A stretch of 64,000 bases of DNA, taken from positions 89,126-153,125 of the forward strand of contig DAOUJC010000021.1 of NCBI GenBank assembly GCA_034423135.1. The letters are read 5' to 3'. Under the pieces are notes generated by a model. The model saw only the letters and a program-made list of their open reading frames with translations, had not been told where the DNA came from and searched no databases. Source of the stretch: JAPPHY01 sp034423135 (GTDB lineage Bacteria; Chloroflexota; Dehalococcoidia; Lucifugimonadales; UBA2985). This document shows positions 42,641 through 51,536 of this stretch, one piece after another. The stretch's first letter is position 1, and each line of letters starts with the position of its first letter. A program made the position numbers and the translations under genes.

Positions 42641-44026
42641 ATGGCTGATACGCTGAAGGTCGAGACAGCGGCCCTGACGGCCACGAGACGGCGACGCGGC
42701 CTGTTCTACGGCTGGTACGTGGTAGCAGCCGCGGCTGCGATCAACGTATACGGCGCAGGCGTCTGGTTCTACGGCTTCCCCATCTTCTTCAAGGTCCTCC
42801 TGGACGAGTTCGGCTGGAGCGCAGCGGCCGGCGCCGCCGTGATCTCGCTCTCGCGGCTTGAGGGCGGCCTCGAAGGCCCCATCATCGGCTGGGCGATCGA
42901 CAGGTTCGGGCCGCGAAGAATGGCTATCATCGGTGCGGTCATCGCCGGTACGGGCTTCTTCATGATGAGCGCGGTGTCCCCTGTGAGCATCGGCCCGATT
43001 CACCTCAGCGCATTCGTGGTCTTCGTGCTTCTGTACGCAGGCTGGATGTCTATCGGATACAACACCGGTTTCGGACATGCCAGCCAGGCCGCCGTCAACG
43101 CGTGGTTCAACCGCAAGCGTTCCAGGGCCTTCGCCGTCTTCTCGCTGGGCGCAGGAGGCAGCGGCCTGACGGTCTTCGCTCTCGGCTGGATCGTCAACGA
43201 CTTCGGCTGGCGCACCGCCGCGATGCTGTCAGGCGTGGGCCTCTTCGTCATAGTGATTCCCCTATCGTTGCTCCTGCGCCACAAGCCGGAACAGTACGGC
43301 TATCTTCCCGACGGCGATGAGCCCGGACGGCCGGACTCTCCACAGACTGCCAGCTCGCCCACGCAGGACACGGACAGGACCGGCAACAGGCGGCAGGTGC
43401 TCACCGCTGCAAGAGCCTGGGCCTCCGACTACGACTTCAGCGTGCGACAGGCCCTCATCTCGTTTGCCTTCTGGATGCTGGTGCTCGGCACCACGGCGCG
43501 GGCAGTGGCCATGACGTCCGTGGTCATCCATCAGGTCAACTACCTCTCCAACGTTCGCGCCATACCGCTCGTGCAGGCGAGCGCGGCCCTGGGCGCGATG
43601 GTCACCATCAGCCTTGTGGGGCGGCTGGGCTTCGGCGTGCTGGGCGACTACGTGGAGAAGCGATACGTGCTGATCGCATGCACGCTGCTGCAGGCGCTGG
43701 GAATCTACGTGCTTGCCAACGCCACCAACGTGTTCATGGTGTGGCTATTCGTGGTGATCTACGGAATCGCCTACGGAGGAGCCATTCCCGTGTTCATGGC
43801 AATCGTCGGCGAGTACTTCGGGCGGAGGAACTTCGCCGCAATCCGCGGCTGGATGCAGCTGTGCCACATCCCGGCAACCGTGATCGGACCGATATACGCA
43901 GGCTGGATTTACGACACGACCGACAGCTACCAGATTGCCTTCATGAGCTTCATCGTGGCGCTGATACTGGGAACGGTCTTCCTCTTCATCGCACGCCGGC
44001 CCGATCCGCCTGCCCGCCCAGCCTGA
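42641..44026 (+). CDS. MFS transporter
   Basis: This 461-residue permease has twelve predicted helices and the loop 2-3 signature GWAIDRFGPRRM (G-x3-D-R-x-G-x-R-R). It resembles the OFA/monocarboxylate-type group (FYGWYVVAAAAAINVYGAGV, GFGHASQAAVNAWFNRKRSR). A hydrophilic central loop (GDEPGRPDSPQTASSPTQDT) separates the halves. The substrate is unknown; organic anions are typical of this group. otsB begins downstream. Confidence 0.9.
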   Translation: MADTLKVETAALTATRRRRGLFYGWYVVAAAAAINVYGAGVWFYGFPIFFKVLLDEFGWSAAAGAAVISLSRLEGGLEGPIIGWAIDRFGPRRMAIIGAVIAGTGFFMMSAVSPVSIGPIHLSAFVVFVLLYAGWMSIGYNTGFGHASQAAVNAWFNRKRSRAFAVFSLGAGGSGLTVFALGWIVNDFGWRTAAMLSGVGLFVIVIPLSLLLRHKPEQYGYLPDGDEPGRPDSPQTASSPTQDTDRTGNRRQVLTAARAWASDYDFSVRQALISFAFWMLVLGTTARAVAMTSVVIHQVNYLSNVRAIPLVQASAALGAMVTISLVGRLGFGVLGDYVEKRYVLIACTLLQALGIYVLANATNVFMVWLFVVIYGIAYGGAIPVFMAIVGEYFGRRNFAAIRGWMQLCHIPATVIGPIYAGWIYDTTDSYQIAFMSFIVALILGTVFLFIARRPDPPARPA

Positions 44027-44090
44027 TGCCGACCAGCTAATCCCCATCCCAACCGGCTGCCAGACAGAACGCCGCGCCGGAGGAACTACG

Positions 44091-44894
44091 ATAGAAACGC
44101 CCAACGCACTCCAACACCTCGACCGCATTCGAGCGACGCTGGCCAGCTCGCCCTCAGGCCTCGTCACCGACGTGGACGGCACAATCGCGCCCATCACGGC
44201 CACGCCGGAGGAGACCGTGGTCTCCCCGCGCTGTCGCTCCGCCCTGTCGGCCCTCGTGCCGAGGCTGGCGCTCGTCGCCGTGCTCACCGGCCGCGCCGCC
44301 GCCACTGCCAGGGACATGGTCGACGTTGGCGGCGCGGTGTACCGCGGCAATCACGGCCTGGAGACATGGCGGGACGGCAGGCTGGAGGTGCGAGAGGAGG
44401 CTCAGCAGCACGCGTCCGCCATACACGCCATCGCGGAGAGACTGCGCCTGGCGCTGGACACGCCGGGACTGCTGGTGGAGGACAAAGGTGTATCCGCCAG
44501 CTTTCACTACCGGCTCAGTCCTGAGCCGGAGCTCGCAAGGGCGGCAATTCTGGAGGCGCTGGCGCGCCCGCCTGAGGCCGGCCACATGGTCGTCACGGAG
44601 GGCAAGCTGGTGGTGGAGCTGCGCCCGCCTGTGAGGGTGGACAAGGGCACGTCGCTGCGAGAGCTGGCAGAGGAGCACGGACTGCGCGGCGTGGTCTGCC
44701 TGGGCGACGACACCACGGACGTGGACGCATTCGTTGCGCTGCACGCGCTCATCGCGGAGGGGATATGCGACGGCCTGGCAATCGGGGTTCTAGGTGAGAA
44801 TACGCCGGAAGCTGTGTTGAGAGAGGCCGATCTTGTGGCGAGAGGCGTAGAGGAGGTGGAGGAGATCCTTGAGTGGCTAGTCAGGCCCGGCTGA
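44091..44894 (+). CDS. otsB: Trehalose-6-phosphate phosphatase
   Basis: This HAD-family phosphatase of about 267 residues removes phosphate from trehalose-6-phosphate. The nucleophile motif LVTDVDGTIAPITATPEE, ALVAVLTGRAAATARD, RGNHGLETW, the Lys segment RPPVRVDKGTSLRELAEE and GDDTTDVDAF are intact. The first standard start codon in frame (GTG 44172) lies inside the DVDGT motif, so translation must begin earlier. The frame is open upstream, and an ATA at 44091 sits six bases after GGAGGA. I take 44091 as the start, either a rare AUA codon or an ATG altered in this sequence. The gene is convergent with otsA. Confidence 0.85.
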   Translation: METPNALQHLDRIRATLASSPSGLVTDVDGTIAPITATPEETVVSPRCRSALSALVPRLALVAVLTGRAAATARDMVDVGGAVYRGNHGLETWRDGRLEVREEAQQHASAIHAIAERLRLALDTPGLLVEDKGVSASFHYRLSPEPELARAAILEALARPPEAGHMVVTEGKLVVELRPPVRVDKGTSLRELAEEHGLRGVVCLGDDTTDVDAFVALHALIAEGICDGLAIGVLGENTPEAVLREADLVARGVEEVEEILEWLVRPG

Positions 44895-44904
44895 CCGGCT
44901 GACG

Positions 44905-46449
44905 CTAGGCTTCTACCTGGTCGGTACGGCCCACCAGGGAACGCATATCCTCCAGCTGGCACTGCATCCAGTTGATGACGTCCTCATCCTCCACCTTCTG
45001 GACAAGCAGGTTGGCACGTCTCTCGCGCTCCTCCATGGATGCGGTTATGGCCTGGTAGAGCGCCTGCGAAGTGCCCTCCACGTCCGCGGGAGCAACGGCA
45101 AGAACGCCCTCGTTGAGCTGTGCGAAGGCGCCGGCCGTCTCCGATAGCACGACCACGCCGCCGCGCGTATTGACGACCGGGCCTTCCTTTGCCACCAGGT
45201 TCATGCCGTCTATGATGGAGTTGACCAGCAGGACGTCGTACAGCTTCATAGCCGCCATAGCCTGCGTGTAGTTGTTCTCATAGAACACGGTTATGGGCTG
45301 CCAGTCCTCGTTCCCGAAGGTCTCGTTGATCTCCGTGACCAGTGCGTCAACCTCCTGGAGATACCGCTGGTACTGGCGAATGTGAGTCCGCGAGGGTACC
45401 AGGAACGCCAGGAACTTCACCCGGCCGTGAAAGTCCGGGTTTCGCTCCAGCAGCAGGCGATACGCCCTGAATCCCCTGACGATGTTCTTGCTTGGCTCGA
45501 CGCGGTCCACCCTGACGATGGTCTTCTCGCCGAGCAGCTGGCTGATCTTGCGCTCGTACTCCAGTGCGCGTGGCGAGTTGGCTATCTCCCGAAGCTCGCC
45601 CACGTCAATGGAGATGGGATAGCAGCGCGCCGCCGTCTCCCTGCCATCCAGGGTGATGGTGCACTTCGTGTGGTCCACCACGGCCCGATCCACGAACATC
45701 TCGCAGCTCTGCAGGAAGCTGCGCACGTCCCGCGGCGTCTGGAACCCCACTATGTCGCTGGCGCACAGGCTTTCGCAGATGGCGGTGCGCATGAAGGCGG
45801 GCAGCATCTGCCAGTAGCTTGGGTCCGGCCAGGGTATGTGCAGAAAGTGCTGGATGAGGGCGCCCGGGAGAGCCTCCCGGACCATGCCGGGGGCAAGATA
45901 CAGGTGATAGTCGTGGAGCATGACGTAGGGCGGTTGACTGCTGTGCTGGGCCTCCTCTACCACGGCATCGGCAAAGAGGCGATTGACCGGGATGTAGCCC
46001 ATCTCCCAGGCGTCGTATACGGAGCTGTCCACGTTGGGCGTGTAGGGCGAGCTCCACATGTAGTGCTGCAAGAACCAGAGGAGCGGGTTGCAGAAGATGT
46101 TGTAGAACTTGTGGTAAACGCGGCGCGGCGTGACCACGTATCGCAGGTAGAGGCTCTGGCCGGGTATGGGAGACTTGACTCTTCCGCCCTCGGCCTGCTG
46201 GGCCACGCGGCGGTCGCCTTCGCCCATTGCGCTTGCAACCCAGGTAAGGTCTACGTAGTTGGTGAGGGTGCTGAGGGCTGTTACCACGCCGCCGCTTCCC
46301 CGGCGAGCCTGCAACCCACCCTCAGGCGTAACGTGATACTCTACCGGCCCCCTGTTGCTGACCAGTATCAACCGCCGGTCCTGCAGCATCTCCGAACACT
46401 GCTCTATGAACCGGGCGCTCCTTCTCTCTCCCGCGCTAGTCCCTCTCAT
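44905..46449 (-). CDS. otsA: Trehalose-6-phosphate synthase
   Basis: This GT20 glycosyltransferase of 514 residues joins a nucleotide-activated glucose to glucose-6-phosphate. Family blocks are LILVSNRGPVEYHV, GGVVTALSTLTNYVDLTWVA, VMLHDYHLYLAPGMVREALP, FLHIPWPDPSYWQMLP, DIVGFQTPRDVRSFLQSCE, VRVDRVEPSKNIVRGFRAYR and LVNSIIDGMNLVAKEGPVVN. The first loop and the conserved N-terminal Arg are as in actinobacterial-type OtsA. With OtsB it completes the OtsAB pathway for trehalose, a stress protectant. Confidence 0.95.
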   Translation of the reverse strand: MRGTSAGERRSARFIEQCSEMLQDRRLILVSNRGPVEYHVTPEGGLQARRGSGGVVTALSTLTNYVDLTWVASAMGEGDRRVAQQAEGGRVKSPIPGQSLYLRYVVTPRRVYHKFYNIFCNPLLWFLQHYMWSSPYTPNVDSSVYDAWEMGYIPVNRLFADAVVEEAQHSSQPPYVMLHDYHLYLAPGMVREALPGALIQHFLHIPWPDPSYWQMLPAFMRTAICESLCASDIVGFQTPRDVRSFLQSCEMFVDRAVVDHTKCTITLDGRETAARCYPISIDVGELREIANSPRALEYERKISQLLGEKTIVRVDRVEPSKNIVRGFRAYRLLLERNPDFHGRVKFLAFLVPSRTHIRQYQRYLQEVDALVTEINETFGNEDWQPITVFYENNYTQAMAAMKLYDVLLVNSIIDGMNLVAKEGPVVNTRGGVVVLSETAGAFAQLNEGVLAVAPADVEGTSQALYQAITASMEERERRANLLVQKVEDEDVINWMQCQLEDMRSLVGRTDQVEA

Positions 46450-46617
46450 TGCTCCACTGGCTTGGGGAAGACCTCTGGTCCGGCTTGAACCACGTCAACC
46501 CCAATCCGGAAGCAGGACACGATACCCTTGAAGTGCAGGCTATAGATCGTCCGCCATGGAGAAGGCGATTCGCGCGCTGGGAACAGAAGACCACTCCCTC
46601 TGCAACAGGCTGGCCGC

Positions 46618-46646
46618 AATTTAGCATAGGGCCTGTGGGTTGTCAA
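46618..46646 (-). promoter_or_regulatory. Promoter of otsA
   Basis: On the minus strand TTGACA (46646-46641) and TAAATT (46623-46618) are 17 bp apart, with TATGC directly before the -10 (extended -10). Confidence 0.7.
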
Positions 46647-46685
46647 CTTAGGCAGCTTCTCCGCCGGTCTCCTAAATCCAAAACC

Positions 46686-46717
46686 GGCCCCTTTTACGTA
46701 TATCTATACAAAGGGCC
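46686..46717. promoter_or_regulatory. Interrupted dyad, candidate operator
   Basis: GGCCC/GGGCC, TTT/AAA and GTATA-TC-TATAC nest symmetrically over 32 bp. It lies between otsA and the orphan winged-helix gene and could be the latter's binding site. Confidence 0.45.
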
Positions 46718-46776
46718 ATCGTTTTGAATGTTGGCAGGCCGGGAGAGGCCTCACCCACTCAGGGACGGAGGACGTA

Positions 46777-47133
46777 ATGATCGACAGCACGGTCCCGGGC
46801 ATGACCTACGACACGGACAAGTGGGACGACCCCGCGACACTGGACTTCGAAGGCCTCAGCATATGCTCACGTACCAGGATGGTCACCAAGGACGGCGCAA
46901 GGCGTCGCCTCACCGTCACCGAGTTCGACCTGCTCTTCTTCCTGGCTTCGCACCCCGGTCAGGTCTTCACCCGTGAGGAGCTGATGCGCAGGGTCTGGTT
47001 CTACAACACGCCCATGGACTGCAGCACGGTAACCGTCCACATCCGGCGGCTGCGAGAGAAGGTGGAGGGGTCACCGGAGAAGCCGCGATACATCAAGACA
47101 GTGTGGGGCTCAGGCTACAAGTTCGAAGGCTAA
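46777..47133 (+). CDS. Orphan OmpR/PhoB-type winged-helix DNA-binding protein
   Basis: This protein of 118 residues is made of a short acidic leader and a complete Trans_reg_C domain: LTVTEFDLLFFLASHPGQVF, TREELMRRVWFY, CSTVTVHIRRLREKVE and YIKTVWGSGYKFEG. There is no receiver domain and no histidine kinase nearby, so control is not by standard phosphotransfer. It may sense something else or act as a constitutive regulator. It is convergent with the gcv operon end and divergent from otsA across a palindrome-bearing region. Confidence 0.9.
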   Translation: MIDSTVPGMTYDTDKWDDPATLDFEGLSICSRTRMVTKDGARRRLTVTEFDLLFFLASHPGQVFTREELMRRVWFYNTPMDCSTVTVHIRRLREKVEGSPEKPRYIKTVWGSGYKFEG

Positions 47134-47139
47134 GAGACG

Positions 47140-48615
47140 TTACGATTCCTCCACCGCTCTCCACCGCAGGTCCGGCCTGCGGGCTGCCCTGGCCTCGTCC
47201 AGGCGCGAATTGGGCGTGTAGTGAGGCGCATTCTTCAGCAGCTGAGGATCCTCCTCCGCCTGCATCGCAATCTCCTTCATCACCTCGATGAACCGGTCCA
47301 GCGTCTCCCTGCTCTCCGTCTCTGTCGGCTCCACCATGAGCGCTTCCTCCACTATCAGCGGGAAGTACATGGTTGGAGGATGGATACCGTAGTCGATGAG
47401 ACGCTTGGCAATGTCCAGTGCGCTCACGCCCCGGGCCTTCTGCGTCCTTGCCGAGAACACCACTTCGTGCATGCACGAGCGGTCGTACGGCAGGTGGTAG
47501 TGGTCGCGAAGTGCGTTGAGCACGTAGTTCGCGTTGATGACCGCGTTCTCGCTGATCTCGCGGAGTCCCTGCTCTCCAAGGCTGCGGATGTAGGTGTACG
47601 CCCTCACCAGCATGCCGAAGTTCCCGTGGAAGGCTCCCGCCTTCCCGATGCTCGCCTCCGGCGTGCCCAGGCGGAACGTCTCGGCGCCGTCCTCTCCGGT
47701 GAAGCTCTCCACCACCGGCGCCGCCAGGAACGGTGCGAGCTTCGAGTTGCAGCAGACCGGCCCGGCTCCGGGGCCTCCGCCTCCGTGCGGCGTGCTGAAC
47801 GTCTTGTGCAGGTTGATGTGCAGCACGTCGAAGCCCAGATGCCCGAGCTTGGCGTGGCCCAGCAGCGCGTTCATGTTTGCGCCGTCGCCGTAGACCATCC
47901 CGCCGGCGTCGTGGACCGCGCGGCACATGTCGATGATGTTGGAGTTGAAGAGGCCTAGCGTGTTGGGAAGCGTGAGCATCAGCCCCGCCGTTTCTGCGTC
48001 GCAGGCGTTCCTCAGCGCCTCCAGGTTCATGTTGCCCTGCGAGTCCGATGGTATGCTCACCACGCGGTAGCCGCACATGGCCGCGGAGGCGGGGTTTGTG
48101 CCGTGCGCGCTGTCCGGCACCAGCACCGTCCGCCGCCCGGTGTCGTTGCGCGAGAGGTGGTAGGCGCGGATCATGAGCATCCCTGCGAGCTCGCCCTGCG
48201 CGCCGGCCATGGTTGCCAGGCCTGCGGCGTCCATGCCGGATATCTCGGCCAGGAAGCCCTGGAGCCGGTGCACCAGCTTCAGCGCGCCCTGCACCGTCGA
48301 TTCCGGCTGCAGCGGATGGATGCGAGAGAAGCCCGGCATCTGCGCAGCCTCGTCGTTAATCTTCGGGTTGTACTTCATAGTGCAGCTTCCCAGCGGATAG
48401 TAGTTGGTATCCACCGAGAAGTTCATCTGGCTGAGCGTGGTGAAGTACCGCACCACCTCGCCCTGGCTGACCTCAGGCAGCGGCAGATCATCCCTGAGCA
48501 TGGACGCGTGAGGCAGCGGCTGCTCCGGTACGTCCAGCGGAGGCGTTAGCACGCCAACGCGGCCGGACACGCTCCGGTCCATGAGCAGGCGACGGTCGCG
48601 CACGGGGAAGCTCAT
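47140..48615 (-). CDS. gcvPB: Glycine dehydrogenase (decarboxylating) subunit 2
   Basis: This 491-residue PLP-bearing half of the split P-protein has LGSCTMKYNPKINDE, DSAHGTNPASAAMCGY, GLFNSNIIDMCRAVHD and the PLP-lysine segment LHINLHKTFSTPHGGGGPG. ATG 48615 overlaps the gcvPA stop (ATGA) and follows GGAGGAGA; the longer open frame upstream is inside gcvPA. With GcvPA it decarboxylates glycine and passes the aminomethyl group to lipoyl-GcvH. It is the last gene of the operon. Confidence 0.96.
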   Translation of the reverse strand: MSFPVRDRRLLMDRSVSGRVGVLTPPLDVPEQPLPHASMLRDDLPLPEVSQGEVVRYFTTLSQMNFSVDTNYYPLGSCTMKYNPKINDEAAQMPGFSRIHPLQPESTVQGALKLVHRLQGFLAEISGMDAAGLATMAGAQGELAGMLMIRAYHLSRNDTGRRTVLVPDSAHGTNPASAAMCGYRVVSIPSDSQGNMNLEALRNACDAETAGLMLTLPNTLGLFNSNIIDMCRAVHDAGGMVYGDGANMNALLGHAKLGHLGFDVLHINLHKTFSTPHGGGGPGAGPVCCNSKLAPFLAAPVVESFTGEDGAETFRLGTPEASIGKAGAFHGNFGMLVRAYTYIRSLGEQGLREISENAVINANYVLNALRDHYHLPYDRSCMHEVVFSARTQKARGVSALDIAKRLIDYGIHPPTMYFPLIVEEALMVEPTETESRETLDRFIEVMKEIAMQAEEDPQLLKNAPHYTPNSRLDEARAARRPDLRWRAVEES

Positions 48616-49934
48616 CGGGCTATCTCCTCCAGCGCCGAAGCCAGCGCCTCGATCTCCTCGCGAGTGTTCATCTCCGTGACGCACAGCAGCAGCCCGTTGG
48701 GCACGAGGTCACTGACGTCCAGCCCGCCGATGATGCCCCGCTCCAGCAGCCGGCGGTTCACCTCCGCCGGTTCAATCGGGCAGCGCACGACGAACTCCTG
48801 GAAGAACGTGCCGCCCAGCGGCAGCTCGTATCCGGCGATTCCCTCGATGAGCGATGCGGCATAGTGTGCCTTGTGGTAGGTGAGCTCCGCGATGCGGCGC
48901 AGCCCCGCCCTGCCGAGGCACGCCAGGTATGTCACCACTGCCGTGCCCACCAGTGCCTCACTGGTGCAAATGTTGGACGTGGCGCGCTCCCTGCGGATGT
49001 GCTGTTCACGTGTCTGAAGCGTTAGCACGTAGCCCTCCCTGCCCTGCGTGTCCACAGTCCTGCCCGCGATGCGGCCGGGCATCTGTCGCAGGTACTGGGA
49101 CTTGCATGTGAAGAGACCCACGTACGGGCCGCCGAAGCTCAGCGACACCCCCAGCGCCTGTCCCTCCGCGACCACGATGTCGGCGCCAAGCTCGCCCGGC
49201 GGACGGAACATGCCCAGCGACACCGGGTCAACAGAAGCCACCAGCAGAGCGCCGCTCTCGTGCGCCTCCAGCGCCAGCCTCTCCACGTCCTCAATGCAGC
49301 CGAAGTAATCGGGGCTCTGCACCACCAGGCAGGCCGCATCCTCGGGTAAGGCCTCGCCTGGAACGAGGGGCTCCATCACCAGACCCTGCGGCTCGGTGTA
49401 GGTGCGCATCACCTTCAGATACGCGGGCGAAACGGTGTCCATGTGGACGATTCGCTCCCTGCCCGTGACCCGGCAGGCCATCAGCGCGGCCTCCGCGAGC
49501 GCCGATGCGCCGTCGTACATGCCTGAGTTGGCAACTTCCATGCCCAGCAGCTGGCACACAAGCGACTGGAACTCGAAGATAGCCTGAAGCGTGCCCTGGC
49601 TGACCTCAGGCTGGTACGGCGTGTACGAGGTGGAAAGCTCACCCCTGCTGATGACGTGGCCAACCACGGACGGCACGAAGTGGTCGTAGGCGCCGCCGCC
49701 AAGGAAGCACGGCACCCTGCCGGGTACCAGATTTAGGTCCGAAAGCGCCTGCAGCTCCCGCCGCAGCTCCAGCTCGGAGAGTTGCGCCGGCAGGTCGAGC
49801 GTCGGCTGCCGGTAGCCCTCGGGTATGTCCGCGAACAGATCCTCGACAGACTCCACGCCGATGGCCTGAAGCATGGCCCGGCGGTCGTCCTCCGTGTTGG
49901 GCACGTATGGAGAGAAAGGAATGCCCTGAGTCAT
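48612..49934 (-). CDS. gcvPA: Glycine dehydrogenase (decarboxylating) subunit 1
   Basis: This 440-residue N-terminal half of the two-subunit P-protein has PFSPYVPNTEDDRRAMLQAI, LGGGAYDHFVPSVVGHVISR, ELSTSYTPYQPEVSQGTLQA, ANSGMYDGASALAEAALMA and RERATSNICTSEALVGTAVV. It starts 6 nt after gcvH and overlaps gcvPB by 4 nt, so the two subunits are made in equal amounts. Confidence 0.96.
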   Translation of the reverse strand: MTQGIPFSPYVPNTEDDRRAMLQAIGVESVEDLFADIPEGYRQPTLDLPAQLSELELRRELQALSDLNLVPGRVPCFLGGGAYDHFVPSVVGHVISRGELSTSYTPYQPEVSQGTLQAIFEFQSLVCQLLGMEVANSGMYDGASALAEAALMACRVTGRERIVHMDTVSPAYLKVMRTYTEPQGLVMEPLVPGEALPEDAACLVVQSPDYFGCIEDVERLALEAHESGALLVASVDPVSLGMFRPPGELGADIVVAEGQALGVSLSFGGPYVGLFTCKSQYLRQMPGRIAGRTVDTQGREGYVLTLQTREQHIRRERATSNICTSEALVGTAVVTYLACLGRAGLRRIAELTYHKAHYAASLIEGIAGYELPLGGTFFQEFVVRCPIEPAEVNRRLLERGIIGGLDVSDLVPNGLLLCVTEMNTREEIEALASALEEIAR

Positions 49935-49940
49935 ACCGTG

Positions 49941-50327
49941 CTAGTCCAGGCTCTCCAGCATGGCCTCGTAGTCAGAGGCAGACATCAGCTCGTCCAGCTC
50001 GGACGGCTGCGACGGCGTGAGCCGCAAGAGCCATCCTGTGCCGTGAGGGTCTTCGTTCACCATCTCCGGGCTGTCGACCACCACGTCATTCACCGCAGCC
50101 ACTTCGCCCGAGATCGGCGCAAAGATGTCGGACACCGACTTCACGGACTCGACCTCGCCCAGCTTCTGGTCCCGGTTGAGCTGCGTCCCTACGGCCGGCA
50201 GCTCCAGGTACACAATGTCGCCCAGATGCTCCTGCGCGTAGTCTGTAATGCCCACCAGTACGGTGCCGTCACCCTCGTCCCTGGCCCACTCGTGCTCTCG
50301 CGAGTATCGCCTGTCCTCGGGATGCAT
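49941..50327 (-). CDS. gcvH: Glycine cleavage system H protein
   Basis: This 128-residue lipoyl carrier has YSREHEWARDEGDGTVLVGI, TDYAQEHLGDIVYLELP and the lipoylation site GEVESVKSVSDIFAPISGEV with the modified Lys. ATG 50327 follows AGGAGGAG; the frame continues upstream into gcvT but without homology. It shuttles the aminomethyl arm between GcvP and GcvT and depends on LipA (40361). Confidence 0.96.
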   Translation of the reverse strand: MHPEDRRYSREHEWARDEGDGTVLVGITDYAQEHLGDIVYLELPAVGTQLNRDQKLGEVESVKSVSDIFAPISGEVAAVNDVVVDSPEMVNEDPHGTGWLLRLTPSQPSELDELMSASDYEAMLESLD

Positions 50328-50328
50328 G

Positions 50329-51444
50329 TTATCTCCTCCTGGAGTAGAAGGGTATTGAAGCCACCTCCGCCTCCACACGCCTGCCGCGGATGTCGACGCT
50401 AAGCCCGGTCCCGGGCTCCAACGCGCCCATGGCAACGTATCCCAATCCTATACCCATGTCAAGAGTGGGCGAATGCGTTCCGCTGGTCACGTTTCCGACG
50501 ACCGTCTCGCCCAGCAGAATGTCGTTTTCGTGGCGAGGCACTCCCCTTCCGACGAGACGGAATCCGATCAGCGTCCTGCTGAGGCCGCGACTCCTGATCT
50601 GCTGCAGGGCTTCCAGGCCGATGAAGTCTCCGGCGTCCCACGACACGAACCGGTCCAGCCCCGCTTCCAGCGGCGTGACAGTCGAGTCCATGTCCGAGCC
50701 GTGCAGCAGCAGGCCCGCTTCCAGCCTCAGCACGTCGCGAGCGCCAAGTCCGCACGGCGCTGCGCCTGCGTCCGACAGCCTGTTCCACACGTCCGGTGCG
50801 TTGTCGCCGGGGAGAGCCATCTCGAAGCCGTCCTCGCCGGTGTAGCCTGTCCTGCCCACCACGGCCGCCACGCCGAACACCTGCGTCTCCACGCTCCTGA
50901 ACGGCCGCAAGCTCGAAAGGTCCGCTTCGCAGCCGGGCTGCAGCATGGCCTCCGCTCTCGGCCCCTGAAGTGCGATCAGCGCGGTCTCCTCCGTGATGAC
51001 GTTCATCTCCAAGTCCAGGCCCCAAGCCTCGCGCCAGCGTCTGAACCAGGCCAGGACCTCGGCTGAGTTGGCCGCGTTGGGGACAAGCAGGAACCGCTCG
51101 TCGCCCAGCCTGTAGACAATGGTGTCGTCGATGATGCCGCCGGCCTCGTTGCAGATAAGGGTGTAGCGGGCGCGCCTCAGCGGCATGCCTGCCACGTCGC
51201 CGGTTACGAGGCGATGGATGAACGAGGCCGCGTCTGCGCCGGTGATCTCCACGCGCCCCATGTGCGACACGTCGAAGATGCCGGCGTTGGAGCGCACGGC
51301 CCTGGCCTCCGCCAGGATACCCTCGTACTGAATGGGCATCTCCCACCCGGCGAAGTCGACCAGCCGCGCGCCGGCGGCGACGTGGCACTCGAACAGGGGC
51401 GTGCGCTTGAGCAGGGGTGAGGGCGATGCGCTTTGCTGTGTCAT
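50329..51444 (-). CDS. gcvT: Aminomethyltransferase (glycine cleavage T protein)
   Basis: This 371-residue folate-dependent T protein has FAGWEMPIQYEGILAEARAV, NAGIFDVSHMGRVEITG, GIIDDTIVYRLGDERFLLVP, IALQGPRAEAML, RTGYTGEDGFEMALP and LGARDVLRLEAGLLLHGSDM. It transfers the C1 unit to tetrahydrofolate and frees ammonia. It is first in the gcvT-gcvH-gcvPA-gcvPB operon. I find no glycine riboswitch in the short upstream region. Confidence 0.96.
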   Translation of the reverse strand: MTQQSASPSPLLKRTPLFECHVAAGARLVDFAGWEMPIQYEGILAEARAVRSNAGIFDVSHMGRVEITGADAASFIHRLVTGDVAGMPLRRARYTLICNEAGGIIDDTIVYRLGDERFLLVPNAANSAEVLAWFRRWREAWGLDLEMNVITEETALIALQGPRAEAMLQPGCEADLSSLRPFRSVETQVFGVAAVVGRTGYTGEDGFEMALPGDNAPDVWNRLSDAGAAPCGLGARDVLRLEAGLLLHGSDMDSTVTPLEAGLDRFVSWDAGDFIGLEALQQIRSRGLSRTLIGFRLVGRGVPRHENDILLGETVVGNVTSGTHSPTLDMGIGLGYVAMGALEPGTGLSVDIRGRRVEAEVASIPFYSRRR

Positions 51445-51486
51445 GCGGTATCGCGAGGGATGGAATTCGTTGCGGCTAACAGTTCC

Positions 51487-51515
51487 ATCTTAAGGCGCAC
51501 AGGGCAGTAGGTCAA
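51487..51515 (-). promoter_or_regulatory. Promoter of the gcv operon
   Basis: On the minus strand TTGACC (51515-51510) and TAAGAT (51492-51487) are 17 bp apart, about 43 bp before gcvT. Confidence 0.6.
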
Positions 51516-51536
51516 TGGCTGGAGAGATTGGTGCCG

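Larger units (their letters stand above)
46450..46776. other. Intergenic region between otsA and the winged-helix gene
   Basis: This divergent intergenic region holds the otsA promoter (46618-46646, minus strand), a long interrupted dyad at 46686-46717, and the ribosome site GGAGG before ATG 46777. I see no gene in it. Confidence 0.6.

Noticed and set aside
51445..51536. Glycine riboswitch upstream of gcvT
   Set aside because: The region is only about 90 bp and contains a plain promoter; no glycine aptamer blocks are present.
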